Of a DNA stretch of 28,319 nt, positions 8,461 to 15,842 are shown piece by piece. A program made the translations under genes and the position numbers. The notes under the pieces were generated by a model, which was not told where the DNA came from, ran no database searches, and saw only the letters and a program-made list of their open reading frames with translations. Position 1 is the stretch's first letter. Each line of letters begins with the position of its first letter. Where the stretch lies: assembly GCA_964541375.1 (NCBI GenBank), contig CAZIPT010000026.1, positions 1-28,319 of the forward strand, written 5' to 3'. The stretch is from JBAXEO01 sp964541375 (lineage in GTDB: Bacteria; Actinomycetota; Coriobacteriia; Anaerosomatales; JAAXUF01).

Positions 8461-8584
8461 GAGGAGGCTCCCCGTCGCCGGCCTAGCGGTTGTCCGGAAC
8501 GTTGACGGTCTCGCAGGGTAAGCCTTCCCCGAAACATGTTTGCCGAGACATCGCCGATCGATCGACCAGCCAGCCCGTCTCCTA
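8461..8584. promoter_or_regulatory. Intergenic region with two 10-bp palindromes upstream of the HD-GYP gene
   Basis: This 124-nt stretch between the ZIP gene and the HD-GYP gene holds AAACATGTTT at 8532-8541 and CGATCGATCG at 8555-8564, both perfect palindromes. The first is AT-rich against a GC-rich background. They could be operator sites, but no clear -35/-10 pair is seen beside them. Confidence 0.3.
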
Positions 8585-9391
8585 CTAGCCCAATGCGATG
8601 TCGAGGACGGTCATCAGCGCAAAGCCGAGGATGGCGGCAAGGACGGCGGCATCGCCGTTGCCGCACTGCTGACACTCGGGCACCAGCTCCTCGATCACGA
8701 TGAACACCATCGCTCCGGCGGCGAAGGCCAGGCCCCACGGCAAAAGCACCATCGACAGGCTGACAAGCGCCGCGCCCAAAACAGCCGCGATTGGCTCGAC
8801 GGAACCGGTCATCGCCCCCAGGTAGGTGGCTCGGCCACGCGAATGGCCTTCTCGGCGAAGTAGCGCGCTTACGGCCAGCCCCTCAGGGAAGTTCTGGACT
8901 CCGAGTCCCAGCGCGAGCGCGACCGCGGCTCCCACCGACGTCCCCGGCGCGCCCGAAGCGGCCGCACCGGCGGCCACGCCTAGAGCGATACCTTCAGGGA
9001 TGTGGTGCAGCGTGATCGCGAGGACGAGCAGCGTGCTACGCCCCCAGGAGGTACGCACGCCCTCGGGCTCGCTGCCGCTGCCCGGCATCATGAGGTGGAC
9101 GTGCGGCATGACCTTGTCGAGCGCCCACAGCCCGATTCCTCCGGCGGCGAACCCGAGCGACGGCGCAAGCCACGGCATCGAGGAGGTCTTGCGCGCGATC
9201 TCGACCGCGGGCGCAAGCAGCGACCAGTAGCTCGCTGCGAGCATGACGCCGGCCGAGAACCCCAAGAGCACGTCCATCAGCCTCTGCGATGGGTTCCTGC
9301 GAAGCAGGATCGCGCCAGCGCCCAACGCAGTCATGGCCCATGTGAACAGGCCGGCCAGAAACGCCAGGAACAGCGGGTGAATGCTTTGCAT
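8585..9391 (-). CDS. ZIP-family divalent metal transporter
   Basis: ZIP proteins move zinc or related divalent metals into the cytoplasm. The product has 268 aa and about eight membrane helices. The two signature metal-binding helices are present: LHHIPEGIALGVAAG (helix 4, HHxPEG) and VQNFPEGLAVSALL (helix 5, NxPEG). A short His-bearing loop (MPHVHLMMPG) lies before helix 4. A small CQQC motif occurs in the loop before the last helix. The length and motifs fit the ZupT/GufA-like bacterial branch, but substrate cannot be assigned. ATG 9391 is preceded only by a weak AGAGAG. No Zur- or Mn-type operator was recognised. It follows the tRNA-Ala gene on the same strand and is separated from it by a long hairpin. 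Confidence 0.9.
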   Translation of the reverse strand: MQSIHPLFLAFLAGLFTWAMTALGAGAILLRRNPSQRLMDVLLGFSAGVMLAASYWSLLAPAVEIARKTSSMPWLAPSLGFAAGGIGLWALDKVMPHVHLMMPGSGSEPEGVRTSWGRSTLLVLAITLHHIPEGIALGVAAGAAASGAPGTSVGAAVALALGLGVQNFPEGLAVSALLRREGHSRGRATYLGAMTGSVEPIAAVLGAALVSLSMVLLPWGLAFAAGAMVFIVIEELVPECQQCGNGDAAVLAAILGFALMTVLDIALG

Positions 9392-9527
9392 ACTCTCTCT
9401 GTATCACAAACGCGCCCGCGGGCCATGCGGGGTGCGCGATGCAAACGGGGTGCGAGGCAGTCGAGCAGGGCGCCCCCGTGCCGACAGCCCGAATGCGTGG
9501 GCAGAAGGAAGAATCGAGTATACAGCA

Positions 9528-9557
9528 GGTCAGGCCGCCCATTTGGGCGACCTGACC
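9528..9557 (-). terminator. Long hairpin after tRNA-Ala, probable terminator without a T-tract
   Basis: GGTCAGG (9528-9534) pairs with CCTGACC (9551-9557), a single C-A mismatch follows, then CGCCC pairs with GGGCG around an ATTT loop. This gives 12 bp in all. It begins 13 nt beyond the tRNA 3' end on the minus strand. Neither strand has a T-run after it, so it is either a terminator of the kind lacking a T-tract or a 3' processing block. Minus-strand TATACT at 9522-9517, just past it, is a possible -10 box for the ZIP gene, without a -35 partner. The rest of 9392-9527 shows nothing clear. Confidence 0.55.
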
Positions 9558-9569
9558 GTTGCGTCCTAT

Positions 9570-9645
9570 TGGTGGAGCCTAGGGGGATCGAACCCCTGAC
9601 CTCTTGGCTGCCAGCCAAGCGCTCTCCCAGCTGAGCTAAGGCCCC
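9570..9645 (-). tRNA. tRNA-Ala (anticodon GGC)
   Basis: The 76-nt gene folds as a standard cloverleaf. The acceptor stem GGGGCCT pairs with AGGCTCC and contains the G3-U70 wobble that marks alanine tRNAs. The D arm is GCTC...GAGC, the anticodon stem CTTGG/CCAAG encloses loop CTGGCAG, and the T arm carries GGTTCGATCC. The discriminator is A and the 3' CCA is encoded in the DNA (9572-9570). The anticodon GGC reads GCC and GCU, which suits the GC-rich codon use here. Confidence 0.97.
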
Positions 9646-9677
9646 GCGTGTACGCGCCCTGATTCGGCGCAGGGGCT

Positions 9678-9705
9678 AGTATATCAGCGGCTCAAGGGGG
9701 GTCAA
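9678..9705 (-). promoter_or_regulatory. Promoter of tRNA-Ala, overlapping the EamA stop codon
   Basis: The minus strand carries TTGACC (9705-9700), a 16-nt spacer, and TATACT (9683-9678). Each box matches 5 of 6 to the sigma-70-type consensus. Predicted initiation is near 9671, about 26 nt before the mature tRNA 5' end. The TGA of the EamA gene (9704-9702) lies within the -35 box. A 5-bp hairpin (9654-9658 with 9666-9670) sits in the short leader. Confidence 0.75.
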
Positions 9706-10697
9706 CCCCTGTCCGAGCCCTCCTCGGCGGTCGTCGTAGAAGCGCTTCCGCGGCTCTCAGCGACGGGCGCAGGCATGCCCTCGACGGCAGGCCCAAAGGC
9801 GATTCCCTCAGATGCAGGAGCCATCGCGGCAACCACCTCCGAGACGATCATTCCAGAGAGCATCGCCGCGGCCCCCAGCACCTCTCGGATCGGCCAGAGC
9901 CCCGCGACGGCCCATCCGATAGCGCCACCGAACGCCGGCTCCATCACCAGGATCAGGGCGACTCGCGCCGGTGGCAGCTTGCTTTGCGCCCACGTCTGGA
10001 TCACGAACGCGAGCGCCGACGCCAGCACGCCGGTCAGCAGGATCGACCAGATCACCGCCGGGTTTGTCGGCAGACCCGGCTGTTCCTTGATCGCCGAGAT
10101 GACGGTGCACACTGCAGTCACCGTCGCCAGCTGCACGAACGTGAGCGCCATGACGTCGTGACCCTCGCGAGTCGAACCCAGCACGATCATGTGAATCGAG
10201 TACGCGACGGCACAGATGACCACGAGCGTGTCACCCAGCACCCAGCCGCCGCTCGCCGCACCGATCCCGGAGAGCAGCCACAGACCGCCCAGCGCGATAG
10301 CAGCACCAAGTAGCGTCGACTTGCGGGGTACCTTGCGCAGCAGTACGGCCTGGAAGAGCGGTGTCAGAATCACGTAGAGGCCGGTGATGAAAGCCGCGCG
10401 TGCCGGGGTTGTAGCCGTGGCACCATCAAGTCCCCAGGTCTGGAAGATGTAGCCAGCCGACAAGAACACACCGGCCAGCAGCCCCCATATCAGGTTGGGC
10501 GCGTCGAGCTTCTTGAAGACGCGCGGGTAGAACAGCACGAACGCCACCGCCGCCACGCCGAAGCGCCACGCCAGGAATCCGTACATCGGATAGAGCTTGA
10601 TGGATTCGGCCACGACGACGAACGTGCCGCCCCAGATGGCCGCGAGGCCGACCAGTGCAGCCTGTACGCCGTACCGGCCCAGGTACTTCTCCCTCAC
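9702..10697 (-). CDS. EamA/DMT-family transporter (permease)
   Basis: The product is a 331-residue integral membrane protein with about ten helices in two EamA repeats (roughly residues 5-135 and 150-285). It has the typical AAIWGGTFVVVAESIK N-terminus, a conserved WRFGVAAVAFV helix, and a second repeat with VLASALAFVIQTWAQ and LVMEPAFGGAIGW. This matches drug/metabolite transporter exporters such as the YdcZ/RhaT-like group; the substrate is unknown. The last 40 residues are hydrophilic and low in complexity. The frame is open up to 10898, but GTG 10697 overlaps the rsfS TGA by 4 nt (GTGA) and starts right before the first helix, so I use it. Its place as the last gene of an rsfS-linked run looks like chance attachment and not a shared function. 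Confidence 0.88.
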   Translation of the reverse strand: MREKYLGRYGVQAALVGLAAIWGGTFVVVAESIKLYPMYGFLAWRFGVAAVAFVLFYPRVFKKLDAPNLIWGLLAGVFLSAGYIFQTWGLDGATATTPARAAFITGLYVILTPLFQAVLLRKVPRKSTLLGAAIALGGLWLLSGIGAASGGWVLGDTLVVICAVAYSIHMIVLGSTREGHDVMALTFVQLATVTAVCTVISAIKEQPGLPTNPAVIWSILLTGVLASALAFVIQTWAQSKLPPARVALILVMEPAFGGAIGWAVAGLWPIREVLGAAAMLSGMIVSEVVAAMAPASEGIAFGPAVEGMPAPVAESRGSASTTTAEEGSDRG

Positions 10698-11128
10698 GCC
10701 TGCTCGTCTTCGGCAGACTCCTCGGCGCGCTTCTCGGCCGACTTGGGATCCACCGTGCCGAGAGGAGCACGGCCCACGACGCTCGCCGGCAGGGCCAGCC
10801 GCGGGGCGTCGCCCCAGAGCTTCTCGAGCCGGTAGAATCCCCGTTCCTCGGGCTGAAACACGTGCACGACGATGTCGCCATAGTCGAGCAGCACCCACTT
10901 CGCCTCGGTCTCACCTTCTCGGCCGATGGGCTTGACCCCGCCACGCTCGCGTAGCTGCTCCTCGATCTCGTCGGCGATCGCACGCACCTGAATGTTGGTG
11001 TTGCCCGTCGCGATGACAAAGTAGTCAGTGACCACCAACAGCTCGGCGATGTTGATCGCCACGATGTCGTCTGCCTTCTTGTCGCTTGCAGCCTCAGCGG
11101 CAATGACCGCCAGTTCCCTCGAGTTCAC
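10694..11128 (-). CDS. rsfS: Ribosome silencing factor RsfS
   Basis: RsfS (formerly Iojap/YbeB) binds L14 on the large subunit and blocks subunit joining when nutrients are scarce. The 144-residue product has the full domain at residues 1-110: KKADDIVAINIAELLVVTDYFVIATGNTN, then GREGETEAKWVLLDYGDIVVHVF and ERGFYRLEKLWGDA. About 30 extra charged residues (Glu, Asp, Lys and Ala) follow, longer than the family minimum. GTG 11128 overlaps the TGA of the LCP-like gene by 4 nt, and its own TGA overlaps the EamA start by 4 nt, so translation is probably coupled. In many bacteria rsfS follows nadD and yqeK, as here. Confidence 0.96.
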   Translation of the reverse strand: MNSRELAVIAAEAASDKKADDIVAINIAELLVVTDYFVIATGNTNIQVRAIADEIEEQLRERGGVKPIGREGETEAKWVLLDYGDIVVHVFQPEERGFYRLEKLWGDAPRLALPASVVGRAPLGTVDPKSAEKRAEESAEDEQA

Positions 11129-12249
11129 TTGGATCCTCCCTGTGCTCCGCCCACAGGCGGCTTGTAGTCTTTGCCGATAACCACGATCACGTCTGCCACG
11201 TCCTGCTCGGACGGCTGTTGCTCCACTACACCCACGCCCAGCACCCGGGCTATCTCCTCGCCCTGCTTCACGTCGCCTCGCTGGACGACGATCTTCGTCT
11301 TGGCGTACTTGAAGTTATCGGCGTTCTTCGTGTCCACTACGCGGAAGCCACCCCGGATAAGCTGCTGGGCCGCCTCCCCTGCCACCCCCGGCACGCCGGC
11401 GCCGTTGTACAGGATGATCCGCGTGACAGCGGCCGCCTTGCTCGCATCTACACCCCACCAAGACTTCAGCAGGTCGGCGACTTCGGCGCGCTGGGGTTCG
11501 AAGTATGTCTGGTTACCCAACTTGATCGGCTTGACCGGCAGCGGCACGATCGCCGTGTTTCCTTGTGAGATCGCCGCGAGGTCCTTCGAGAGCGCCTGCA
11601 GCTGTGCCGGTGACAGGCTGCTGGCGGTCGACGCCGCGACGATGTTGGTCAGTGACTGGTTCTTCATGGCGTCCGAGTAGACCGCCGCTGGTACCACGAT
11701 GTATGTGTGAAACGGCACGGTCAGGTAGTTCGAGATCGCCGACAGCGAAACTTGAGCGCCCGTGGCGTAGCTCTCGCCAACACGCTCGAAACCCTGTCCA
11801 GGCACCTCGATGAACGCAGCATCCGGGATGGCCACACCAAAGATCTGGTCGCCTTTCCGATCCACGCGCAACGCGAGGAAGCCGGTCGCTTTGCCGTCCT
11901 GAACGCCGATCACCAGAACGTTCTCTTTCGACCGCTTCTCCAGTTCTTGCCGACTGCCGCTCTTCGACGCGATCCTCAAGGCGTTCCATCTCGCCACCGC
12001 ATTGACCCCGTACGCGACCAGTGTCAGCACCAACACGGCGACAAGCAGCCCGAGCAGAGCAAATGCGGCATACGTGCCCACGCTCTTGAGCACCCGCCCC
12101 GCTCTGGACACAGCCTCGCGCATCGGCTGCGTCTTGAGTGCGCGCTTAGCCGACTTCGCACCCTTCGATGCCCGCCGAGTAGACCGGTAACCCCTCGGTG
12201 GCTCGGGTGCGTTCTTGGGCTTGCTTCTCCGCGGAATCTCGTCACTCAT
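11125..12249 (-). CDS. LytR_C-domain membrane protein with a degenerate LCP domain
   Basis: LCP (LytR-CpsA-Psr) enzymes attach wall polymers to peptidoglycan. The 374-residue product has a basic N-terminus, a membrane helix at about residues 57-84, and an LCP-like region from about 108 (ENVLVIGVQDGKATGFLALRV as a start). Strand order and the IPDAAFIEVPGQGFERVGESYATG segment follow the LCP pattern. The C-terminal LytR_C domain spans about 276-365 (ILYNGAGVPGVAGEAAQQL ... ADVIVVIGKDY). The expected catalytic Arg/Asp residues are missing: the RSDT-like motif reads ATGF, and IPRDT reads IPDAA. It therefore probably does not transfer wall polymers by the known mechanism and may bind or scaffold instead. 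ATG 12249 overlaps the yqeK TGA by 4 nt; it sits in the usual lytR slot between yqeK and rsfS. Confidence 0.82.
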   Translation of the reverse strand: MSDEIPRRSKPKNAPEPPRGYRSTRRASKGAKSAKRALKTQPMREAVSRAGRVLKSVGTYAAFALLGLLVAVLVLTLVAYGVNAVARWNALRIASKSGSRQELEKRSKENVLVIGVQDGKATGFLALRVDRKGDQIFGVAIPDAAFIEVPGQGFERVGESYATGAQVSLSAISNYLTVPFHTYIVVPAAVYSDAMKNQSLTNIVAASTASSLSPAQLQALSKDLAAISQGNTAIVPLPVKPIKLGNQTYFEPQRAEVADLLKSWWGVDASKAAAVTRIILYNGAGVPGVAGEAAQQLIRGGFRVVDTKNADNFKYAKTKIVVQRGDVKQGEEIARVLGVGVVEQQPSEQDVADVIVVIGKDYKPPVGGAQGGSK

Positions 12250-12827
12250 CGCGGATCACCCGCCACAAGGTCGTTCCAGACAGCGAGTGTCTCGGGATGG
12301 ATCGGCCGACGCTGGCGGACCAGGTGCATGACCGAGTGCTGGTATCCCAGCGCGAAGAGCTCGGACAGCGAAACCGAGCCCACTGCCGAGCGCAGTTCCT
12401 CGACACCGGGGTAGTCACGTGCTGGTTCGATCATGTCAGCAAGGTAAACGACCTCGTCGAGCGGCGTCATGTCCCGCGCGCCCACGGTGTGCCGGGCGAT
12501 TGCCTGGATGACCTCGGACGGCAGTTCGGGAAACGTCTCTGCGACTCCGGCTGCACCCGTGCGCGCGTGCAGCAGGTACGGGACGGCCGTGTCGGTCGGC
12601 GTCGTGCCGAGTCCTGCAGCCTGAGCCGCCGCGATCAGCTCGCCATGCGCCCGGTCGCGGTCCCAGTCGTGCAGAACGCCGGCCAGCCGTGCGAGATCAA
12701 CGTCGACACCGTAGGCAGAGGCGAGCTCCGTCGCGGTTTCGGCAACGCGCTCACAGTGCTCCGCCCCTCGCCTGCCGAGACGATGTCGAACCGCCATCAG
12801 GGCATCGTCGAAGCTCACCGGCGCCAC
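12246..12827 (-). CDS. yqeK: YqeK-type HD hydrolase (symmetrical Ap4A hydrolase)
   Basis: YqeK splits diadenosine tetraphosphate into two ADP and is found next to nadD in many Gram-positive bacteria. From GTG 12827 the product is 193 aa, the usual size. The metal-binding residues are seen as HCERVAETA near residue 25, LHDWDRD with H53-D54, and the family signature AIARHTVGARDMTPLDEVVYLADMIEP near 115-145. The usual HD-x-A-K run is HDWDRD here, with Arg in place of Lys. The frame extends to 12971, but the added part overlaps nadD and reads as Pro/Ser/Arg-rich shadow. GTG 12818 is a possible alternative start. The nadD stop is 4 nt upstream and the ATGA overlap with the next gene suggests coupling. 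Confidence 0.93.
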   Translation of the reverse strand: MAPVSFDDALMAVRHRLGRRGAEHCERVAETATELASAYGVDVDLARLAGVLHDWDRDRAHGELIAAAQAAGLGTTPTDTAVPYLLHARTGAAGVAETFPELPSEVIQAIARHTVGARDMTPLDEVVYLADMIEPARDYPGVEELRSAVGSVSLSELFALGYQHSVMHLVRQRRPIHPETLAVWNDLVAGDPR

Positions 12828-12831
12828 GATG

Positions 12832-13449
12832 CTAGACCGCTTCCCGGTAAAGCCCGTGCTTCGCGACATAGGCGACGACCGACTCGGGCGAGAGGTAGGT
12901 GATGGGCCGCCTCTCGGCGACCCTGCGGCGCAGTTCGGTAGAGGAGATGGCCAGCGCGGGTACCTCGACATACTCGATGCGGAAGCGCGTGGCAGCCGCC
13001 TCGTGACGCATGCGCGCCTCGTTCAAGTCGTAGCCGGGTCGCGTCGCCGCGATGAACGTGACAAGGTCGGCGACGGTCTCGGCGTCCTTCCACGAGACGA
13101 TGTCCCAGACGGCGTCCGCTCCGGTGATGAAGAAGAGCTCGGTGGACGGACCGTACTGATCGCGAAGCGCCATCAGCGTGTCAACGGTATACGTGAGCCC
13201 CGGACGGTCGACCTCCATGCGACTCACGTCGAAGTCGCGATTCGAAGCCGTCGCGATCACGGTCATCAGGTAGCGGTGCTCGCCCGACGTGACACGCTCG
13301 CCGGACTTGAACGCGGGGTTGCCCGTGGGCATGAAGAGGACGCGATCCAGGTTGAACTGGACGAGCGCCTCCTCTGCGGTCACTAGGTGACCGAAGTGGA
13401 TGGGGTCGAAGGTACCGCCCATTATGCCGAGGCGCACGCCTGTTCTCAC
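12832..13449 (-). CDS. nadD: Nicotinate-nucleotide adenylyltransferase
   Basis: NadD joins nicotinate mononucleotide with ATP to form deamido-NAD, the shared step of NAD synthesis and salvage. The 205-residue product carries the nucleotidyltransferase motif GGTFDPIHFGHL at residues 11-22. The substrate region is around FITGADAVWDIVSWKDAE, and the second ATP motif ISSTELRRR is near residue 170. Length and order fit bacterial NadD. GTG 13449 overlaps the proA TGA by 4 nt (GTGA). yqeK follows 4 nt after its stop, so proA, nadD and yqeK are likely one transcript. Confidence 0.97.
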   Translation of the reverse strand: MRTGVRLGIMGGTFDPIHFGHLVTAEEALVQFNLDRVLFMPTGNPAFKSGERVTSGEHRYLMTVIATASNRDFDVSRMEVDRPGLTYTVDTLMALRDQYGPSTELFFITGADAVWDIVSWKDAETVADLVTFIAATRPGYDLNEARMRHEAAATRFRIEYVEVPALAISSTELRRRVAERRPITYLSPESVVAYVAKHGLYREAV

Positions 13450-14699
13450 TCTCGGATCTGTCCGCTGCCCATGAGCAGATGCTTGGTCGACGTGAGCGCC
13501 GCGAGACCCATCGGCCCTCGGGCGTGAAGCTTCTGCGTGGAGATGCCGATCTCGGCGCCGAGGCCAAAGACCTCGCCGTCGGTGAAACGCGTCGAGGCGT
13601 TCACGTAGACCGCGGCGGCGTCGATCTCGTGGAGGAACCGGCGAGTCGCCGCGTAGTCCTCGGTGACGATCGCCTCGGAGTGCTTCGTGCCATAGGTGTT
13701 GATGTGATCGATCGCCTCATCGAGTCCGGCTACCACCTTCACCGACATCTTCAGATCATGGTACTCGGTGCCCCAGTCCTCCTCGGTGGCGGGCTGGATG
13801 CCCTCTGCGGCGCCCAACGCACGGGTCTTCTCGTCAGCGACCAGCTCCACACCCCGCGAGCTGAGCTCGGCAAGGATGTCCGGCAGTACGTCGCGGTAGA
13901 CCGCTTCATCCACAAGAAGCGACTCGGCGGCATTGCAGACCGAGGGCCGCTGGCACTTGGCGTTGACGACGATGCGCCGAGCCATCTCGGGGTCGGCCGC
14001 GGAGTGGATGTAGATATGGCAGTTGCCGGTGCCGGTCTCGATCACCGGAACCTTCGAGTTCTCCACGCAGCTCTTGATCAGGCCCGCACCACCGCGCGGG
14101 ATGAGCACGTCGACGAGACCATGCAGGCTCATCAGCTCGGCGGCCGCCTCATGCGCGGTGGACTCGACCGCCTGAATCGCGTGCTTGGGCAGACCGGCGC
14201 CCTCGGCCGCTTCAGCCAGGACGCGTGTCATCGTCAGGTTGCTGTGAACAGCGAGCGAGCCACCGCGCAGGATGACCGCGTTGCCGGTCTTGATGCACAG
14301 GCCGGCCGCATCGGCGGTGACGTTGGGCCGTGCCTCGTAGATCATCGCCACCACACCGAGCGGCACGCGCACCTGCGTCAGCTCGATACCGTTGGGCAGC
14401 GTGTGCCCCGAAACCACCTCGCCGAGCGGATCGCCGAGCAGCGAGACCGCCCTGAGCGCGTCGGATATCGCACGGATGCGTGTCGACGTCAGCTCGAGCC
14501 GGTCGAGTATCCCCTCGGCCACGCCCTTGGAGCGAGCCGCGTCCATGTCGGCGCTGTTTGCAGCCAGGATGTCGTCCTCGCGCGCGAGCAGCGCGTCAGC
14601 CATAGCGACCAGCGCGCGGTTGCGCTCGTCGGTCGACGTGATCGCGAGGGCGACCGCGGCTTCGCGGGCCTGCTCGGCGAGCTTGCGAACTTCGGACAT
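13446..14699 (-). CDS. proA: Glutamate-5-semialdehyde dehydrogenase (gamma-glutamyl phosphate reductase)
   Basis: ProA reduces gamma-glutamyl phosphate with NADPH, the second step of proline synthesis. From ATG 14699 the product is 417 aa, the same as the E. coli enzyme. It has the aldehyde dehydrogenase fold with VRVPLGVVAMIYEARPNVT near 110-130 and the catalytic cysteine at about residue 255 in QRPSVCNAAE. ATG 14717 is in frame but a GGGAG site 4-5 nt before 14699 and family alignment favour the shorter form. proB ends 39 nt upstream, so the two enzymes of the pathway are made together, and the unstable intermediate can pass between them. Confidence 0.97.
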   Translation of the reverse strand: MSEVRKLAEQAREAAVALAITSTDERNRALVAMADALLAREDDILAANSADMDAARSKGVAEGILDRLELTSTRIRAISDALRAVSLLGDPLGEVVSGHTLPNGIELTQVRVPLGVVAMIYEARPNVTADAAGLCIKTGNAVILRGGSLAVHSNLTMTRVLAEAAEGAGLPKHAIQAVESTAHEAAAELMSLHGLVDVLIPRGGAGLIKSCVENSKVPVIETGTGNCHIYIHSAADPEMARRIVVNAKCQRPSVCNAAESLLVDEAVYRDVLPDILAELSSRGVELVADEKTRALGAAEGIQPATEEDWGTEYHDLKMSVKVVAGLDEAIDHINTYGTKHSEAIVTEDYAATRRFLHEIDAAAVYVNASTRFTDGEVFGLGAEIGISTQKLHARGPMGLAALTSTKHLLMGSGQIRE

Positions 14700-14738
14700 G
14701 ACGCTCCCACTTCCCATCGACGCGATTGCGTGTTGTGC

Positions 14739-15842
14739 CTACAGAACCACGAGCCTATCTCGATGCACGACTTCCCTTCCGGCGATTTCGGGCATCTCGG
14801 CGGCGATCTGGGACGACTTCATGCCCTTTACTCGATCCAGCTCCGCCGAGGAGAACTCGGTCAGGCCGCGCGCGATCACGGCGCCTGAACGGTCCTTCAA
14901 TACTACCGCATCACCTGCGGCGAAAGACCCGACGACCCCGACCACACCCGCCGGCAGCAGAGAGGTGTTCCGCCGCATGAGCGCTTCGCGGGCACCGTCG
15001 TCGATGACCACCTCGCCGGCGGCGTTGCGACCCAGAGCGATCCAGAGCTTCTTCGCTCCCAGCGTTGCCTCGCCACCTGCGAAGAAGGTCCCGACCGCGA
15101 TGCCCTCAGCCGCATCGACCACGACTCGCTCCCGGCGGCCATCACAGATCACCATCGGGATGCCGGCCTTCATGAGCATGTTCGCCGCCTCAATCTTGGT
15201 AGCCATTCCTCCGCTGCCGATCTCACTTCCCGTGCCGCCGGCAGCGGCTACGAGGTCGTCGGTGAGCTCGGCGACGTGCTCAAGCAGACGCGCTTCATCG
15301 GAGAGCCGTGGGTCGGAATCATACAGCCCGGCGATGTCGGAGAGCAGCACCACCAGGTCCGCATGGACCATCGTCGCCACCAGCGCCGCGAGCGAATCGT
15401 TGTCGCCGAAGCGGATCTCGTCGACCGCAACGGTGTCGTTCTCATTCACGACGGGGACCACTCCGAGCTCCAGGAGCCGTTCGAACGTGTCCCGTGCGTG
15501 CAGGAAGGACTCTCGATGGCCCGTGTCATGCCGAGTGAGAAGAACCTGGCCCGTGGCCACGCCGTGCGCTGCAAACAACTCTGCATACCGCTCCACCAGC
15601 ACGACCTGGCCAACCGACGCGGCCGCCTGCAGCGATGGCATGTCCTCAGGTCGAGCGGTCATGCCGAGCCGCTCGATACCGGCCACGATCGCCCCCGAGG
15701 AGACCACGACCGGCTCCCACCCGCGTTCCTTCAGCTCGCACACCTGCGAGACGAGAGCTGCGACGTACTCCGCATCGATGCCGACCCTGCCGCCTGAGAG
15801 TGTCGAGGATCCGACCTTGATCACGATCCGGCCGGTGCTCAC
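14739..15842 (-). CDS. proB: Glutamate 5-kinase
   Basis: ProB phosphorylates glutamate, the first and feedback-controlled step of proline synthesis. From GTG 15842 the product is 367 aa, matching the E. coli length. The amino-acid kinase domain (about 1-255) has IVIKVGSSTL at the start, VVSSGAIVAG, and VPVVNENDTVAVDEIRFGDND. It also has SEIGSGGMATKI, the conserved loop of the kinase. The C-terminal PUA domain (about 275-355) is present, as in full-length ProB. GTG 15842 overlaps the obgE TGA by 4 nt, and the longer frame to 15890 would be Arg-rich shadow. proA follows. Confidence 0.97.
   Translation of the reverse strand: MSTGRIVIKVGSSTLSGGRVGIDAEYVAALVSQVCELKERGWEPVVVSSGAIVAGIERLGMTARPEDMPSLQAAASVGQVVLVERYAELFAAHGVATGQVLLTRHDTGHRESFLHARDTFERLLELGVVPVVNENDTVAVDEIRFGDNDSLAALVATMVHADLVVLLSDIAGLYDSDPRLSDEARLLEHVAELTDDLVAAAGGTGSEIGSGGMATKIEAANMLMKAGIPMVICDGRRERVVVDAAEGIAVGTFFAGGEATLGAKKLWIALGRNAAGEVVIDDGAREALMRRNTSLLPAGVVGVVGSFAAGDAVVLKDRSGAVIARGLTEFSSAELDRVKGMKSSQIAAEMPEIAGREVVHRDRLVVL

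Noticed and set aside
8461..8584. Cyclic-di-GMP riboswitch before the HD-GYP gene
   Set aside because: No GEMM-type tetraloop/receptor pattern or paired stems of the right size were found.
9654..9670. Hairpin between EamA and tRNA-Ala as a terminator
   Set aside because: The stem is 5 bp with no T-run and lies within the tRNA leader, after the tRNA promoter.
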